From: Cocos nucifera
Lineage: Eukaryota; Streptophyta; Magnoliopsida; Arecales; Arecaceae
Direction: 5' to 3'
Assembly: GCA_006176705.1 (NCBI GenBank)
Contig: QRFJ01002296.1
Span: forward strand, 180,683 to 244,682
DNA length: 64,000 nucleotides
The notes under the pieces were generated by a model. It searched no databases. It had not been told where the DNA came from and saw only the letters and a program-made list of their open reading frames with translations. A program made the translations under genes and the position numbers. Positions 24,301 to 35,165 of this stretch are shown here, one piece after another (within the stretch, counting starts at the first letter, position 1; every line of letters starts with the position of its first letter).

Positions 24301-24586
24301 AATGACCCCCTCTACCTCGGCCGCCCCTTCTCGGAGGCGGCCCCGCCATCGCCTCCCGTGGCGCATCATAACGCTCACGACCATCGCCACCGCGGCCATA
24401 ACTCGCGGCGGGCTCTTGTCTATAATACCCGCCGCGGCCACTTCCCGGACCCTGCCGGGAACCGCCAGCCCCATCGCCATAATTTGGCGAGTTCGGCTGC
24501 CGGAATCCGGCGTCATTGCCGGGATTAGGCCTGCGACCTCTCCCTCTACCACCACTTCCTCTTGCTCTCCCGAATTGGAAGTCCAT
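19941..24586 (-). CDS. AGO2: Argonaute protein, AGO2/AGO3 clade (3 exons)
   Basis: Small-RNA-guided effector of RNA silencing. Proposed structure: exons 24586-24253, 23629-22387 and 21375-19941; phases agree and give 1003 residues plus stop. Visible order: Gly/Arg-rich tail (1-105), N domain (about 185-320), linker with GRSFYSRDH (about 320-370), PAZ (about 370-485), then MID and PIWI (about 560-970), ending RLHKNVEDEMFFH. Slicer residues are Asp746 (GADVNHP), Asp819 (YFRDGVSDG) and Asp955 (VYYADIAAYRGR). AGO1-type proteins have His at the last site, so the DDD triad, YYVLHDDHGF and few introns place it with AGO2/AGO3. Family members act in antiviral silencing and DNA repair; that role is inferred. 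The ATG at 24586 is chosen because MDFQFGRARG starts the Gly/Arg tail. No defects seen. Confidence 0.96.
22387..23629 (-). CDS. AGO2: Argonaute exon 2
   Basis: Acceptor TTTTCCAG/A at 23630/23629; donor CAA/GTATTG at 22387/22386. Encodes the end of the tail, the N domain, linker 1 and PAZ. A 15-residue motif is duplicated near its start (GRRKSMQRPDHVGSS and GKRIPMQRPDQGGSS). Confidence 0.9.
24253..24586 (-). CDS. AGO2: Argonaute exon 1
   Basis: Encodes residues 1-111 plus one base. Rich in RGG and GRGR motifs, and far more GC-rich than its surroundings. The donor is chosen as G/GTTAGT at 24253/24252, which joins in frame to exon 2. Such tails in Argonautes are arginine-methylation and partner-binding sites. 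Confidence 0.85.
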
Positions 24587-24652
24587 TGCCGTCAAGTATG
24601 AAAGACCCAGCGAGACTCGCAACAAAGGAAGGGAAGAGAAGGTGGAAGACCT

Positions 24653-24661
24653 CTATTTATC
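24653..24661 (-). promoter_or_regulatory. Possible Argonaute TATA box
   Basis: Minus-strand GATAAATAG lies 67 bases upstream of the chosen ATG, followed by a CT-rich stretch, a normal layout for a plant core promoter with a short leader. No transcript evidence is available. Confidence 0.5.
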
Positions 24662-25849
24662 GTGCAATGACTTGGACTGCAGGGCTGGATTTAAACAGTG
24701 TTGGTCAATTTGTAGACAAAACCACCCTTTCCTTAATGACTAAGATAGCTTTGGTTTAGTCCTAGAGGGCTAGGTAGAAAGTAAATATTGGATCATCGTA
24801 GGGTATAATTGGGAGCATCTGGGTTCGCGGAAGGTGAGAGAACGCGGCATTCAAACATAGATTGGGGTGGGGGTGGATCCTTTGCCTCTTCCTCGAAGAA
24901 AAAGATTTGCTTTCTGCAAGAGAACAAATTCTGTTGCGAGTCTTGTTAGACTTAGTGGGTTCGAGGAAAAAGCTGATCAACCGCCCCGTACGATGCTGAC
25001 GGCAAAACGGGCCCTGATTGATACCGATATGTGCCAATTCCTGATGCCATCAGCACTTGATAAATTGAGGAATAATCCGATAGGTGATCAGTAGCTATAC
25101 GCTTGCTTTTAATATGGTTGGATTTTCTTTTGCGAAGCAAGGTTGGAAGGATTTTCGCTTCTTCGTGTTCTTAATTTGGAGCGCTTTCAGCAAGGTTGTT
25201 TGTGCTTTTCAACTTGATCGGGTTGCAGATTTTGAAGCGTTAGGAGGGTTGAGGATATCGACCTATAGATGATGAAAGTTTTTTTTTTTTTTTTTGATAG
25301 AAATAGGTTCATAGACAATCTCTACTTGAAATACCTCAAACAAAGAGCCAAAAATTCTAGCCAAATCCTAATGAGTTAATACGGAATCTAGACTCTTGAC
25401 ATTTAACACAATCATGAAGTGATACTATAAAACAAAATTTCAGTTCATGATGACATGTTGCTACACTTCTCTGTGTGTGTGTGTGTGTAGAGCAAGTGGA
25501 AGCAAGAGACATTGGATCATTAATACCTTCTTTTTTTTTTTTTTTTTTTTTCTAGTTCACACGATTAGTTTGCTCACCCATGAATATCCTTATATACCAA
25601 TAGTCTAAAAATTTTTGGAGTGAATAGATAGTTGGTTTGGAAAGGAAATAGCCAAACAAGATCATTGGACATTCTCCACTGATGCAATGTTATATATGTG
25701 ATAGAAAAGAATGAAATTGTGTTTGCTAAGTCCAAGCACTTGATCCATGGCAAGTGATTGTAATGGCACATACTTCCTTTAATTCTTTATAAATGAGCTA
25801 GTTAAGTAATATAGCTTGAGCTACCTAAGGAGATGCAAGTAGTTGGAAA
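24662..25849. other. Argonaute upstream and intergenic sequence
   Basis: No gene recognised. Contains T runs at 25279-25295 and 25531-25551 and a GT run at 25472-25488. Open frames up to 91 codons near 24.8-25.1 kb have no recognisable motif. Confidence 0.5.
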
Positions 25850-26070
25850 CCTCAAGAGAAACCGGATCTTTGAATGTAATATGGATGGTGCAGCATTTAC
25901 CATTGCTTTTAATGTTGATTTGATTATCAAAGATCATGGTGTCACATACTTAGCAAGTCCATTCATTTGTCACTATGTTCATTTGAAGAAGTAGAAGCAT
26001 ACATTAGGTCTCTTAGGTTTAGAAGAAATTGATGCCTCAAATGCTTATTTGGAGCTCATGCTAGGATAAT
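25850..26070 (+). pseudogene. Faint RNase H-like retroelement relic
   Basis: The plus frame reads NMDGAAFTIAF, LIIKDHG and LGLLGLEEIDASNAYLE in order, recalling the plant RVT_3-type RNase H pattern (DGA, VIRDHxG, EAEAxAL). Conservation is weak and a stop interrupts it. It could be chance or a relic of a non-LTR element. Confidence 0.3.
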
Positions 26071-26499
26071 TTTCAAGCTTTTGTTAGTTTTCAAATTACA
26101 TGGTTATTGGCCTATAAGAGTATTTTAGTCATTAAAAAAATGATAGAAAAGAAAATTAAAAAAAAATTAAAAAAATATTTTTTTAAGAAAATAGAAAAAT
26201 TTAGTCAAATTTGGAAAATCCATTTCAATATTATTTTAATTTTTCTGCTATCCAAATAGCTAGAAAACTCTTTTTTTTAAAATAACTGATTTTCTAAACC
26301 TTTATCTAAACAATCAAACATAATCTTAGTGTTCCAATTTCATCTTATTAGATATGGTTTCAAATTTGTTTGACCAAAGCCAAGTTCACCTCTATGTATA
26401 ATTCAAACATATATATGTATGTATCTATATATGTATGTATATATATGTTTGTCTAAAAATATCATTGTCCTCAATTTATTTCTAGAGCTACCGTTTCGG
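26071..26499. other. AT-rich intergenic stretch, nothing recognised
   Basis: Includes a short TATG/TATA-rich tract near 26408-26446. No coding or structural signal otherwise. Confidence 0.4.
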
Positions 26500-26960
26500 T
26501 GCCACCTAGGCTAAAATCATGGGTTGAACCTACAAGTTTAAGTCTACTCGGCCAAAACGTGCCTTGAAGCCACGAGATCGATGCTATGACATGGAGGGCT
26601 GGCTAAATTGTGAAATCATGGGTTAAACCAATGATTTCATAAAATGGAACCCCTAACCACGATTTCATAAAAAAAATGATGGGCTCAACCCACGGTTTCA
26701 TATTGAAATGGTAGGCTGAAGCCATGATTTCTATTAAATTTAAAATGGCTGCTCGAATGAAATATGGGTCGAACCCATGATTTCTATTAATTTGAAATTT
26801 GGCCGTCAGATGAAATCATGTACTCAGGACATGATTTTAAAATAAAATCGTGAGTTGAAAACATGATTTTAGCTTTATTCAAAAAATAGCAGCCATAAAA
26901 TCATGGGTTCTAGCCATAATTTTAGAAACTCATGCCCTAAACCCATAATTTCATTTTCTT
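26500..26960. repeat. Array of imperfect palindromes (AAATCATGGGTT family)
   Basis: GAAATCATGGGTT-type and AACCCATGATTTC-type half-sites alternate about a dozen times. Many adjacent pairs form short hairpins. The same motif returns at 63905-64000. Subterminal palindromic arrays are common near the ends of large DNA transposons; here they bracket Mutator-like coding fragments, so I read them as candidate ends of one element. Confidence 0.65.
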
Positions 26961-27077
26961 TAAATCCACCCACACCCAGCTCACTCCCCATTGAATTTTC
27001 TAGAATTTATCTTCTATTCTAGTCCATTTCAACCATCCTAGAATCAACCATGGTGATCCTCATCCTAGATCAACTTA

Positions 27078-27999
27078 ATGGCTTCCAGAAAAGGTAGAAT
27101 TTTGTCGGAAGAAAAAAGAGCTCGAGTAAAGAAAGAAAAAGAACCATCACATAGGTAAGAAGTTTTATTTTTAAATAATAAGTATAGCAAAAATTTTCAA
27201 TCAAATTTTTATGGAAGAAAAATTGTAGGAGATAGAATAGTCGATTTAAATAATTTTAGTGATTTTTAAATTAGATTTTTATTCAAAAGGATGGATTAGC
27301 TATCTATGATTACTTTCAACAAGCCAACGTATCCTACTCTAGTTAAGTATTTTTATAGCAATTTTAGTTTCAATAGTTCAGCTTATTCTATTTCATCATA
27401 TGTGAAAGGATAAATTATCTAGTTTAACTATAGTATTTTTGGTCAAATATTAGGGATTTCATCGAACGATGATAGATATTTCAATAGTACTTATTGGAAT
27501 CATTGAGATTTAAATTATTATACTTGTAGAATTATTTTTTTAGGAGAACACTTTAAGTCGGACTGCTAAACCTAATGCACATATGTTACCACTTGAAAAT
27601 AGATTAATTCATCAAATTTTTATATTTAATTTTTTGCCTAAAGGAGGTCACAGAGATAATGAATCATATTTAGATATTTATCTTCTCAAAATACTTCTTT
27701 TGGATGATAGGATTAATTTGCCTTATTTAATGATGCATTATATGAATGACTAGCGTTTTCAAAGTCCTAAAACTTTTTTGCCATGCAGAGCTATTTTGAT
27801 CGTTATATTCAAGGCATTTTATGTTCCTTTGACTGATGATGATGAAGTTATGAAGTTTAAACCTACTGACACATACAATCATGCATCTCTAAGGCATATG
27901 GGGTATATATCTAAACATGAGATATACAGGTGTATGTCTAAGATATCTGAAGAAGAAAGTGATAGTGAAGAAAATCGTCAGTCTACCAGTAGCGACTAG
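27078..27999 (+). pseudogene. 'Putative plant transposon protein' domain pseudogene
   Basis: The start reads MASRKGRILSEEKRARVKK and stops at a consensus donor, TAG/GTAAGA, near 27154. From 27285, PTYPTLVKYFYSNFSFNSS, SSYVKG, FGQILGIS, then LPKGGHRDNESYLDIYLL and INLPYLMMHYMND follow in order. This is the pattern of the plant transposon domain often annotated as Transposase_32 or putative plant transposon protein, whose biochemical role is unknown. Stops in the middle make it a pseudogene unless extra introns remove them. The last 73 codons are open and end in an acidic tail. Confidence 0.7.
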
Positions 28000-28439
28000 C
28001 CTACACATCCAACACAGTCCAATCAGTAGTCTTTTGCTCTGCATGCATTGTCTATTTGGATGATGCATTGGAGATATCTATTGGACAAGGTTTTGCACAC
28101 ATGCATGAGAGGTTTGCACGATTTGATCAGTTCATATAGTATTTCTATAGTCAGTTTTTTCCACCTCCATAAGATCCTGCACCAAATGAATAGGCTTCAG
28201 CTTTTGGTTGTAGGGTCTAAGATGGTCGCCTAATAATGTATCATGTTTTTCATTTACTTTTAGATTGATGTATTTTAGTTTATTATAAGCACATTTTTCT
28301 TTCTTTTGGTGCTCATGATTGAGATGAAATCATGTATTCTAAATGGCTTTATGTTGAAATTGTTATTTATTGTAAACTATATTACATTTTAATTAACATT
28401 ATCGACCACTGAATTTAATTCTTTGGAATTCATGGTCTA
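28000..28439. other. Transition sequence, nothing firm
   Basis: A weak plus-strand frame with histidine-rich residues continues from the transposon-protein pseudogene. No domain recognised. Confidence 0.35.
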
Positions 28440-29090
28440 AAAGAAAAATTGAAACCATAGTTGACCGGCCCAATAGGGTTGGATCGATTCGATCTACCAA
28501 TATGGACTAGTCAGCTCAACGAACCAGACCACTGGGCTTAGTCCTTAGGATTTTAGGGTTAAAATGGACAAATAAATCGAAACCATAGTCAACTGGCCCA
28601 ATAGGGCTCGATCGGCTAGATTGACTAATCTAGACCACTTAGCTCAATGGATCGAACCACTAGGTTGACCAGCCCAACAAGGCTGGACCAATTGGATCGA
28701 CATATTTGGACCAATCGGCTTAATGGACCGGACCATTGGACTTAGTCCTTAGGGTTTTAGGATTAAAAAAGAAAAAAAATTCAAAACCATAGTCGACTAG
28801 CCCAATAGGGCTGGACTAGCTAGATCGACAAATCTAGACTAGTCGACTCAACATATTGGACCACTTGGCTTAGTCCTTAGGGTTTTAGGGTTAAAAAGGA
28901 AAAAAAAATCGAAACCATAGTCAATCGGCCCAATAGGGCTGGACTGGTTGGATCAATCGATTTGGACCAATCAGCTCAACAGACTGGACCACTAGAATTA
29001 GTCCTTAGGGTTTTTGCGTTATAAAGAAAAAAAATTTGAAACCATAGTCGACCAGCCCAATAGAGCTCGATCGGTTTTCGTGTTAAAAAA
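28440..29090. repeat. Tandem repeat, unit about 128 bp, 5 copies
   Basis: GAAACCATAGT-type phrases occur at about 28451, 28579, 28783, 28911 and 29038, giving spacings of about 128, 204, 128 and 127. The long unit has an internal partial duplication of about 75 bases. Each unit carries CCCAATAGGG, a GGACCA-rich middle and CTTAGGGTTTTAGGGTTA followed by an A run. Confidence 0.85.
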
Positions 29091-29239
29091 AATCAAAATA
29101 AGTATGTTTCTTAATGTTTTAGGGTTTTAAAAAGAAAATATATTTAAAAAAATTCATGATTAACTAGCTTCTATAGCGGTCAATCAGCCCATGGTCGACT
29201 GGGTGCGATCGGTCGGCTCGGGACAGCATGATCAATGGC

Positions 29240-29445
29240 CTATAGAGTCGGTCGACCACAATGGCATGCAGCCCACCAGCTTGGTCGACCACCCCGATCC
29301 ACCATACTCGACCACTGGGCTCGGTATGAGATAGTTGATTAGTGGTCTCAAGCGATTGACCGATTAGCTGAGTCCAGTGGTCGAGCATGGTGGATTAAGA
29401 TGGTTAACCAAATTGGCTTGGCTGCATGCCATTGCGGTCGATCGG
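29240..29445. repeat. Inverted repeat, arms about 80 bases
   Basis: The arm at about 29240-29320 matches the reverse complement of about 29365-29445 with scattered mismatches; shared landmarks are GGTCGAGTATGGTGGAT / GGTCGAGCATGGTGGAT and TGCATGCCATTG. The loop is about 45 bases. A transcript could fold into a long hairpin. Confidence 0.75.
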
Positions 29446-29639
29446 CTCTACCTAATGGTCGAGCATGGTCGATCAAGGTGGTCAACCAAATGGTCCCACC
29501 CGATCCATCGACCTGGGCCTTTTTTTGGTTTATTTTCTGATTTATGGTTTATTTTAAGAAAAATTTTAAACTTGGGTAAACCATAGTTGGTTGAATTTGT
29601 TTAATGACTGATCATGGAATGATCAATGCTTGAACTGCT

Positions 29640-30310
29640 CAAAGAAGTAGCTAGCGGACCACATGGCAATGCTCCTCCATCAACCAAGTCCATAATAGGA
29701 TCTACGAGAGGATGACCTAATCTATGAGGTGCTTGACATGAAAATCTATTTCATGCTCATACCTGAAGCAAAATCAATGCACCCGTCATATCACGTGCAT
29801 CTAACTATTAGCCCTATAAAGTTCTCTATACAATTAGACTAGACCAGCACTACCCCAATTGTAGTATCCTGCGATCTCAAAATCAATAAGTAAAGGCAAA
29901 AACATGATATGCATTAGGTTCTATGATTTATCTGCATATAGACACCCTCCATCAACTACAAAATATATGCCCTAGCATAACGTTGTACGGCAGTATCATC
30001 TACCTGAGGAGGTAGTGCGCCGAATTGCTGACCTAACCATACCATGTTCAAACAGGAACCTCTAAGTTTATCAGGGGGTGGGACAACACCAAACAAATCT
30101 AAATATACCTGTTGCCAATCATGACGAGTATTATCTATAACTAGAAGATCGTTAACCGGTAAATCCAACTAGATGCCGACGTCCTCCAACGTAATAGTGC
30201 ACTCTCCATAGGGCAAGTGAAATGCATGGGTCTCTAAACACCATCGCTCAATGAGTGTAGTGATCAAGTGCTAATCAAGTGAAATGAGCACAATGTGAGC
30301 AAGGCCATAA
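29640..30310 (-). pseudogene. Plant mobile domain (MAIN-like) pseudogene
   Basis: Minus strand in order: LIERWCLETHAFHLPYGECT, ITLEDVGI, LDLPVNDLL, FGVVPP, WLGQQFGALPP, RYARAYIL, then MFLPLLIDFE, YYNWGSAGLV and LILLQVWAWN in other frames. This is the plant mobile domain order (RPETHTFHLPxGE, LPVxG, YxRAYIL, LLQxWAW). Stops and one or more shifts break it. In plants the domain occurs alone (MAIN family) and inside Mutator-like and gypsy transposons. The nearest partner on the same strand is the transposase at 60700-62772. Confidence 0.85.
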
Positions 30311-30487
30311 AATCCAAGCTGCTATAAATATGACACTGTGTATCTCGAGGGGGGTCATCCGAGATATGGCTAGCTCCCCCCATTAAAAAAATCGGCCTCC
30401 TATAAAGACCAAAAAAAATATACAAGATCAATATTGTAATATTAAATATATATAAATAATTTATTGACATGATTTTAATGATATAAA
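30311..30487 (-). other. Upstream part of plant mobile domain unit
   Basis: Minus strand: RYTVSYL-QLGFYGLAH just above 30310 still fits the domain's N-terminal edge. A pyrimidine run ending GGTCTTTATAG near 30400 could be a splice acceptor. The unit is cut by the LTR of element A at 30488. Confidence 0.45.
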
Positions 30488-33393
30488 TGTTGGAAATTAT
30501 ATCCTAAAGTCAATCATTTAGGTTGTACATGGTTGAGGTAAATATAATTATACTTAAATTATTTACAAATAAAATTATTATTTTGGTATTTTCATTATTT
30601 TGTGCATCTTCCTGTAATAAGCTCTTCTATGAAGAAGTTCTTAGGACTATTTAGACTCGACAAAGGAGGATTTATCATTTAATCCTTAAATCAGTTCGTA
30701 ATCAAATGATTCATTGTTATCCAGGACGATAATGTATCTAGTGTAGATCGTTGTGTGTCATAAGTATTGGTTATCCTCTTAACCAAGAAGTATGGAGATA
30801 CTGTTATGGCATGTAGGTGAAGTGTAGAAATACATTTCACTAAACGTGATCCAACTGTAGAGCTCTCTTCTGCCAAGAGTTTCTCATGAAAGATATGGAT
30901 ATATGTGTCCCTTAGATCTAAGATCACCACGGTGACTTGCAAGCAACTTACTGCACTTAGATACCGAACTATCTAAATTTTTAATTCAGTAACGGAAGGC
31001 TACTGGGTGCAGTCAAGTACTTAGCTTATCAGTACGTGAGTCAAGATGGGATTGACCCCTCAACTGTTGGAGCAAGTACATCATTGTATTTTAATTTAGC
31101 AAATCCTCGATCAGGATAGTCCATATGATGGACGCTAAGTTTTAAAATACATTGTGGGTTTATTTTAGGGTTGGCAGTAAATCCTAGATCATCTTTTGAG
31201 CATCGAGATCAATGGGATGAATTTTATGATAACCATATGCCATAGGTTCATCGATGTTGTATTATAATTTTTTGACCTATTCGAACGTCGGATATCATTG
31301 ATAGATGGTCACATCGATTAGTACAGAAAATTAATTTTTGTACTATCGGCTTAGGATTCAAACCTATGGGGTTACACATAATAGAAGTTTCTATCTGATC
31401 TAATGGCTAATATTGAGTCTCGATGACCTAAGACTCTATGGTCAAGAGTCCCACTGGACTGAAACTCTGTGACCAAGAGTTCCATTAGATTGGGACTCTG
31501 AGTCCTACTTATTTGGGACTCTCTGATCATGAGTCCTGATGACCTAAGACTCTATAACCAAGAGTCCTAATGGATTGAAACTCTGAGTCCTATTTATTTG
31601 GGACTCTCTGATCAAGAGTCCCACTGGTCTAGGACTCTATGATCATGAATTTGATTCGTTTAGGATACTGAATTCAAGAGTTTCACTAGTTTGAAACTCT
31701 TTAGGAGTTTCATATTGATGGAACTCTATTGACCAGATACCCATCCGATTGGAACTCTATATTTATTGGAGGATTAATTAGCAATTTGATTGCTAATTAG
31801 CTCAATTTGATTGAGCGATAAAGATTTGATCAAGTTCGATCGAATTAGATTCAATTGGATTTGATCTGATCAGGTCATGAGATGATCTAATTGCTATGAA
31901 AGATTTGATCCTGATTTGATCAGGACCTGAACCTAATTAATTTTTAATTTGATTAAAATTTTATTGGGTTGGGTTAAGCCTAAATTAGTTGGGTTTAACC
32001 TGATCTAATTGAGTCTAGATTAATTGGTTTGATTGAAATCAGTTAAGACTAAGTCAAATAAGTTTGAATTTGAACCTTCCTTCTCCCTGCGCCACCCTGC
32101 TTTGACTTTTCCACACCCTATCTCACACACACTTTGGTTTTGCATGAAAATTCTCACACACAGAAGGTATCTATGCCCCCTTCTCTTTCTGCCTTTGACC
32201 TGATCCAAGTGTTGGATCAGATTGGATTTAAGTTGAATTTTAAATTCAACTTGAGTTGGTTGGTTTGATTGAAACTTCCTAACTCCCTCTCATGCTTATC
32301 CATTCATCATGCCCCTTGAGAAATGTTACATAATTTTTTTTGTACATTTTTTAAAGGTGGGCACATAGAAGGAGAGTCCTTCTATGCATCAAACATCCAA
32401 GGGTGGGCGTTGGATAGGGATAAGAAGGTTTTTGAATTCGATGTTGGCTGGGAGGTTGAAACAAGTTCAACCTCTAACCCTTATCTCTTTCTATGTGCCT
32501 TCCTATGGTATTCCATGTCAATAAATTATGAGAATTTTTGTGCATGCACAAGAAGAGGTCTGCATTCTATGGTAAAAATTTCAATATGATTGGGCATTAT
32601 TTTTGGATGAGAAAAATCTTAAAGTGAAGATGAGTAGGGTCCTGCAGCACTTTATTTTTTCCTCATGCCTCTCTTCTCTTTTGATTTTCATCTCTAAGGA
32701 TACTCAATTTTTAAATATGATCTAAATAGAATTTATAGATCTAAAAGTCATCTTTCTATAAAAACTAATTTCATAGAAAAAATCCACACAGAGAGAGCGT
32801 GATAGGGTTTTTAGTATGTCAAAATTTTTGGGCCGAGTGAAACCCTAGATTTGGGTATCTAGGTTCGGGTGGAGAGATCGAATGCTATGAGCATCGGATC
32901 ACCACCAAACTTTGTACACCTATTCATCATCCCCTAGTATTTATGTTTTAATTTTTTAGAGTATCCAAAAAATTAAAAAGTAGATGATCGATCATATCGA
33001 TCTTGATTAGCCGTCGAAGACCCCGATGAGGAGATAGCACTCCAGTAGGGCTGATTGAGATCAGAAGCTCCATGTGGACCAACCATAGAGATCGGATAAG
33101 TGTGCAGCTATAGCATAATACTAGAGTCTATTTTGGTGGATTCAGATCATAGAGATCAACTATCCATGTATAGGTATCGAGTTTTGAACTCGTATCGATC
33201 AACAAATATGATTTGCTGATCGATTGTATTTTATTTTTCATTTACATATTAGCATGTCTAGATTCTAAGTAGGATAATTAATTAGATCAGTGCATGTTAT
33301 AGAATTAATATTAGATTAATTTTAGCTTTCGCTGTATTTTATTCAAAAAAAGTTTTCGAAAAGCATGCCCTAAATCCTACTCGATTTTCTTCA
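30488..33393 (+). repeat. Element A 5' LTR (2.9 kb)
   Basis: TGTTGGAAAT start, TTCTTCA end, followed after two bases by TGGTATCAGAGC. Contains a GACTCT/AGAGTC palindrome array (31420-31700). No open frame of note; 32323-32589 is open but featureless. Confidence 0.9.
31420..31700. repeat. GACTCT...AGAGTC palindrome array in LTR A
   Basis: About nine units of roughly 30 bases such as GACTCTATGGTCAAGAGTC, each an inverted repeat of GACTCT and AGAGTC around a short loop. The 3' LTR carries the same array at 39365-39665, so it belonged to the element when it inserted. Confidence 0.8.
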
Positions 33394-33395
33394 AA

Positions 33396-33407
33396 TGGTA
33401 TCAGAGC
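33396..33407 (+). other. Element A primer-binding site
   Basis: TGGTATCAGAGC, exact complement of initiator Met-tRNA 3' end, two bases after the LTR end. Confidence 0.9.
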
Positions 33408-35165
33408 AAGAGTTGCTTGACATGTTAATATGTTAATTAGAAAGATTAAATGCTTACATATTTGATATATATTTAATCTAAATAACTTAGTAATCAAGGA
33501 TGAATGAGCCACCAAGCCGTTCGATCATAAGGGACAAGTATGGTTTAAAGGCCATCTCCTTCCATTCAGTGGGGATCCCTTATGGCGGTAGGGGTGCCAT
33601 CGTGAACTCATTTATTAAGATGAATAGTGAAAGAATTTGATTAAAATTATTTCAATTAGAAAGTTAAATATGAATATATTTAGATTAGATCTAAAAGATA
33701 ATTCATGGTTTAATTTTTAATATACCTTATTTTCTGTTATAAGATTAGCAATAGGATTGCTGTTTATGAAATGAGCTGATCCATTTGTGAAATGAGTCAA
33801 CCCATTTGGTGAATAGAAAATAAAACCTTTCAAAATTTAAAAATTATTTTTGAAATATCGAACCCCAACCCATCAGCCAAAAAACTTAATTAAAAAATTA
33901 AGTGTCTCATAGAATCTAGAAGTATGAATTAAAGATTCTAAGACATAAGCATAAGCTATGGGTTAAACGGTTAGATGAATTAGGTCCATTAATTGGGTTA
34001 GACCTAAGGTTAGTTGAAGAATGGACTTAATTTAGAGTAATTGATCAAATCTAATCAAGTGTTGAATTAGATTAAGTCAAGGACACTCTTGACTCAACTT
34101 CAATAGTTATAGTTGAATGAGTCCATGTCTTTAACTAGACCAAGATGGACTTGATTCATGGCTAAGCGGTCTAGTCCAAAATTACTAAATTGATCAGATT
34201 AAACCTAAATAACTGGTTGGTGTTTAAGGTAAGTTTGGCAATCTAGATCAGTGATTTTTAATTGAGAACTACTCATACTGATTCAATCTTTGACGAGTTA
34301 ATGGCATATCCCTTCCACTGATCTCACTTACCTAGCCAACATGGTCAATTAGAGTTTGATTAGATCACTTGGTGATTCGAGCTGATCTATATCACTAGGA
34401 ATCAGTTTGATTGATTTCAATTAGTAAAACTGTATTAGGTGTCCATGGATCTAAATTGATCCTAGTCCTAACCTATTGACTTGGTGAAGTCAGTGAGAGA
34501 ATTTGACTTGGTGAAGTCAGTGGAAGAAATTGATCCATGTCCTTTCTATCCTTAAATCATAAATAATCTAAATTCTTTAAATTATTAGGTGCTTAAAATG
34601 ACTAAGTTATGGGGATAACTGAGTCATAGCCTCCCATTAAGATGAATAGTAATGAGTCCAATTTTCTGGATGGACACTGGAGGTGCCTAACAGCTGGTGT
34701 TCATTTGGATATTGAAATTACTGTCCATCATATGATGATTAGATTGCACTCTCTTAATGGTGATCAGGTTAGTCAGAGCCTACCTTAGATCTGGTCATCA
34801 TTGGTTTGATGCACCGAACTCAATCATGTTAATGGTTGGACCTAACCAGACCTTTTCAATGAAGGCCAAAGCCTACTGAATTAGCTTCTGGGGCAAAATC
34901 TAATTACTAAAAATTATTTAAAAAAATAATTGATTGTGAACCTACCTGTAGATACACAAAGATTAGCCAGAGCCTACCTTGGCCCATCTGTAGTCTATAT
35001 GGATTTCAGTACCCACTAAGAAGTTAGTGTAATTCCTCGAATTGGAGGTAGAGGCTATCAATTTACTAAAAATAGTGAGAGAACCTTTAAACTAAAGTCC
35101 AAGTCTTTAGGATTAATTAATTCAAGTACTAATAAGGTTTCATGTTTTTCTTTTAGATAAATAGG
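33408..35165 (+). other. Element A untranslated leader with splice signals
   Basis: No long open frame. Contains two blocks shared with family B: 33541-33600 and 34205-34340. The second includes TTAAG/GTAAGT (donor at 34228/34229). A pyrimidine-rich acceptor, TTTTTCTTTTAG, ends at 35156, ten bases before the gag-like ATG at 35166. The implied intron is 928 bases. Confidence 0.6.

Noticed and set aside
24199..24601. Plus-strand frames over Argonaute exon 1
   Set aside because: They are antisense shadows of the GC-rich Gly/Arg-coding exon, without motifs of their own.
30691..30942. Minus-strand frame of 83 codons in LTR A, with a relative at 38706-38909
   Set aside because: It is recurrent only because both LTRs carry it; antisense to the element, no domain, and disrupted in the second copy.
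32323..32589. 88-codon plus-strand frame in LTR A
   Set aside because: No recognisable motif, lies inside an LTR, and the corresponding part of the 3' LTR is missing so conservation cannot be tested.
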